Below are positions 63,755 to 64,000 of a DNA stretch of 64,000 nucleotides, in pieces. The translations under genes were made by a program, and so were the position numbers. Origin of the DNA: Sulfurospirillum sp. (GTDB lineage: Bacteria; Campylobacterota; Campylobacteria; Campylobacterales; Arcobacteraceae); the NCBI GenBank assembly GCA_030491005.1, contig JAKZMJ010000005.1, positions 1-64,000 on the forward strand, written 5' to 3'. Each line of letters opens with the position of its first letter. Position 1 is the stretch's first letter. Under the pieces are notes generated by a model. The model searched no databases and was not told the origin of the DNA. It was given only the letters and a program-made list of their open reading frames with translations.

Positions 63755-64000
63755 CTTCATTAAATCCTAATAAAATTTTACTATCAAAAGATATAAGAGG
63801 TCTTTTAAAAAGCATTGGTTCATCGTGTAAATGTTGTATTTTTTGCTCTAAATTTAAATTCAACTCTTTTAAATTTAAGTTTTTATACTTTGCTCCTTTT
63901 GAATTTAAGAGTAAATCAATATCAATTTGTTTTGTCCAGTCTTGTATTAGTGCTAAAGTTGGAGATTCTTTTTTAAAATCTATAAAATCAACTTCTAAAT
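63729..64000 (-). CDS. ArsC/Spx-like family protein, C-terminal part (runs off the window)
   Basis: An open minus-strand frame enters from beyond 64000 and stops at 63729. The 89 visible codons include LLLNSKGAKYKNLNL and DEPMLFKRPLISFDSKILLGFN, the C-terminal pattern of ArsC-family reductases and Spx/YffB-like proteins (the P-x-L-x-x-R-P-L/I and GF motifs). The N-terminal part with the possible active-site cysteine is outside the window, so a true arsenate reductase cannot be told apart from Spx-like relatives. Confidence 0.75.
   Translation of the reverse strand, partial: LEVDFIDFKKESPTLALIQDWTKQIDIDLLLNSKGAKYKNLNLKELNLNLEQKIQHLHDEPMLFKRPLISFDSKILLGFNEDSYKNTFL

Overview
The window is very AT-rich and looks like a chromosome segment of a marine or host-associated Campylobacterota, most likely an Arcobacter-type organism. 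The evidence is the gene set and gene style: a RimO-TilS-UvrB operon, a COG3400 TrkA-C protein followed by a DapC-like aminotransferase and MurC, class II DAHP synthase, CIRCE-controlled groESL, kinases with the MGEM..HQWRQPL motif, and TRAP-TAXI transport. This is inference from protein families; no rRNA or other taxonomic marker is present. No tRNA or rRNA gene was recognised.

Positions 1-1956 hold a GNAT acetyltransferase and a rhodanese (minus strand) and a divergent AraC/GyrI-like regulator. Positions 1998-13992 are the most unusual part: ten same-orientation copies of a roughly 197-bp element cut the DNA into nine cassettes of about 0.4-1.8 kb. Each copy has long inverted ends (CACCCCTGTGATTG.../...CAATCACAGGGGTG) and a body that reads as the C-terminal helix-turn-helix tail of an IS200/IS605-like (RAYT-type Y1) transposase. 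The cassettes carry typical accessory cargo, all on the plus strand: toxin-antitoxin pairs, a GNAT toxin pair present twice, an AEC transporter, a LysE exporter, a DUF4238 protein, a class III nucleotide-cyclase-like (Pycsar PycC-like) protein and unknown genes. Many genes stop exactly at an element edge. The layout imitates an integron array, but no integron integrase or canonical attC core site is visible.

Positions 14109-22196 are a minus-strand catabolic locus: a GntR regulator, an Asp/Glu racemase-family enzyme, a TAXI-type TRAP solute receptor and fused permease, a three-part flavin/iron-sulfur amino-acid dehydrogenase (HcnABC / D-hydroxyproline-dehydrogenase architecture) and two RidA-type imine deaminases. 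Together they suggest import of an amino or organic acid, racemisation, oxidation to an imine, and imine hydrolysis. A perfect 30-bp inverted repeat covers the gntR ribosome binding site.

Positions 22590-33009 are mostly core genes: DUF1097 membrane protein, groEL-groES with CIRCE, folA, a glycosyltransferase, a PCuAC / small membrane protein / Sco copper-delivery cluster, cvfB-like, rplT-rpmI, psd and pepA. Positions 33037-47367 are a type I secretion and giant adhesin locus: a repeat-rich adhesin with VWA domain, split by a one-base frameshift, then a histidine kinase, a WG-repeat lipoprotein, an ankyrin-OmpA lipoprotein, HlyD, ABC transporter and TolC-SPOR genes, and a divergent response regulator. 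An intact insertion sequence with a 9-bp target duplication lies at 47385-48950.

Positions 49010-64000 return to core functions: rimO-tilS-uvrB, a DUF4160/DUF2442 remnant, COG3400 protein-dapC-murC, NnrS-family protein, tpx, a two-receiver PAS HD-GYP phosphodiesterase, class II DAHP synthase, and the 3' part of an ArsC/Spx-like gene running off the end. Single-base frameshifts are frequent in the cassette region and adhesin but absent from core genes, so they are probably genuine decay, although long-read assembly error in homopolymers cannot be excluded.
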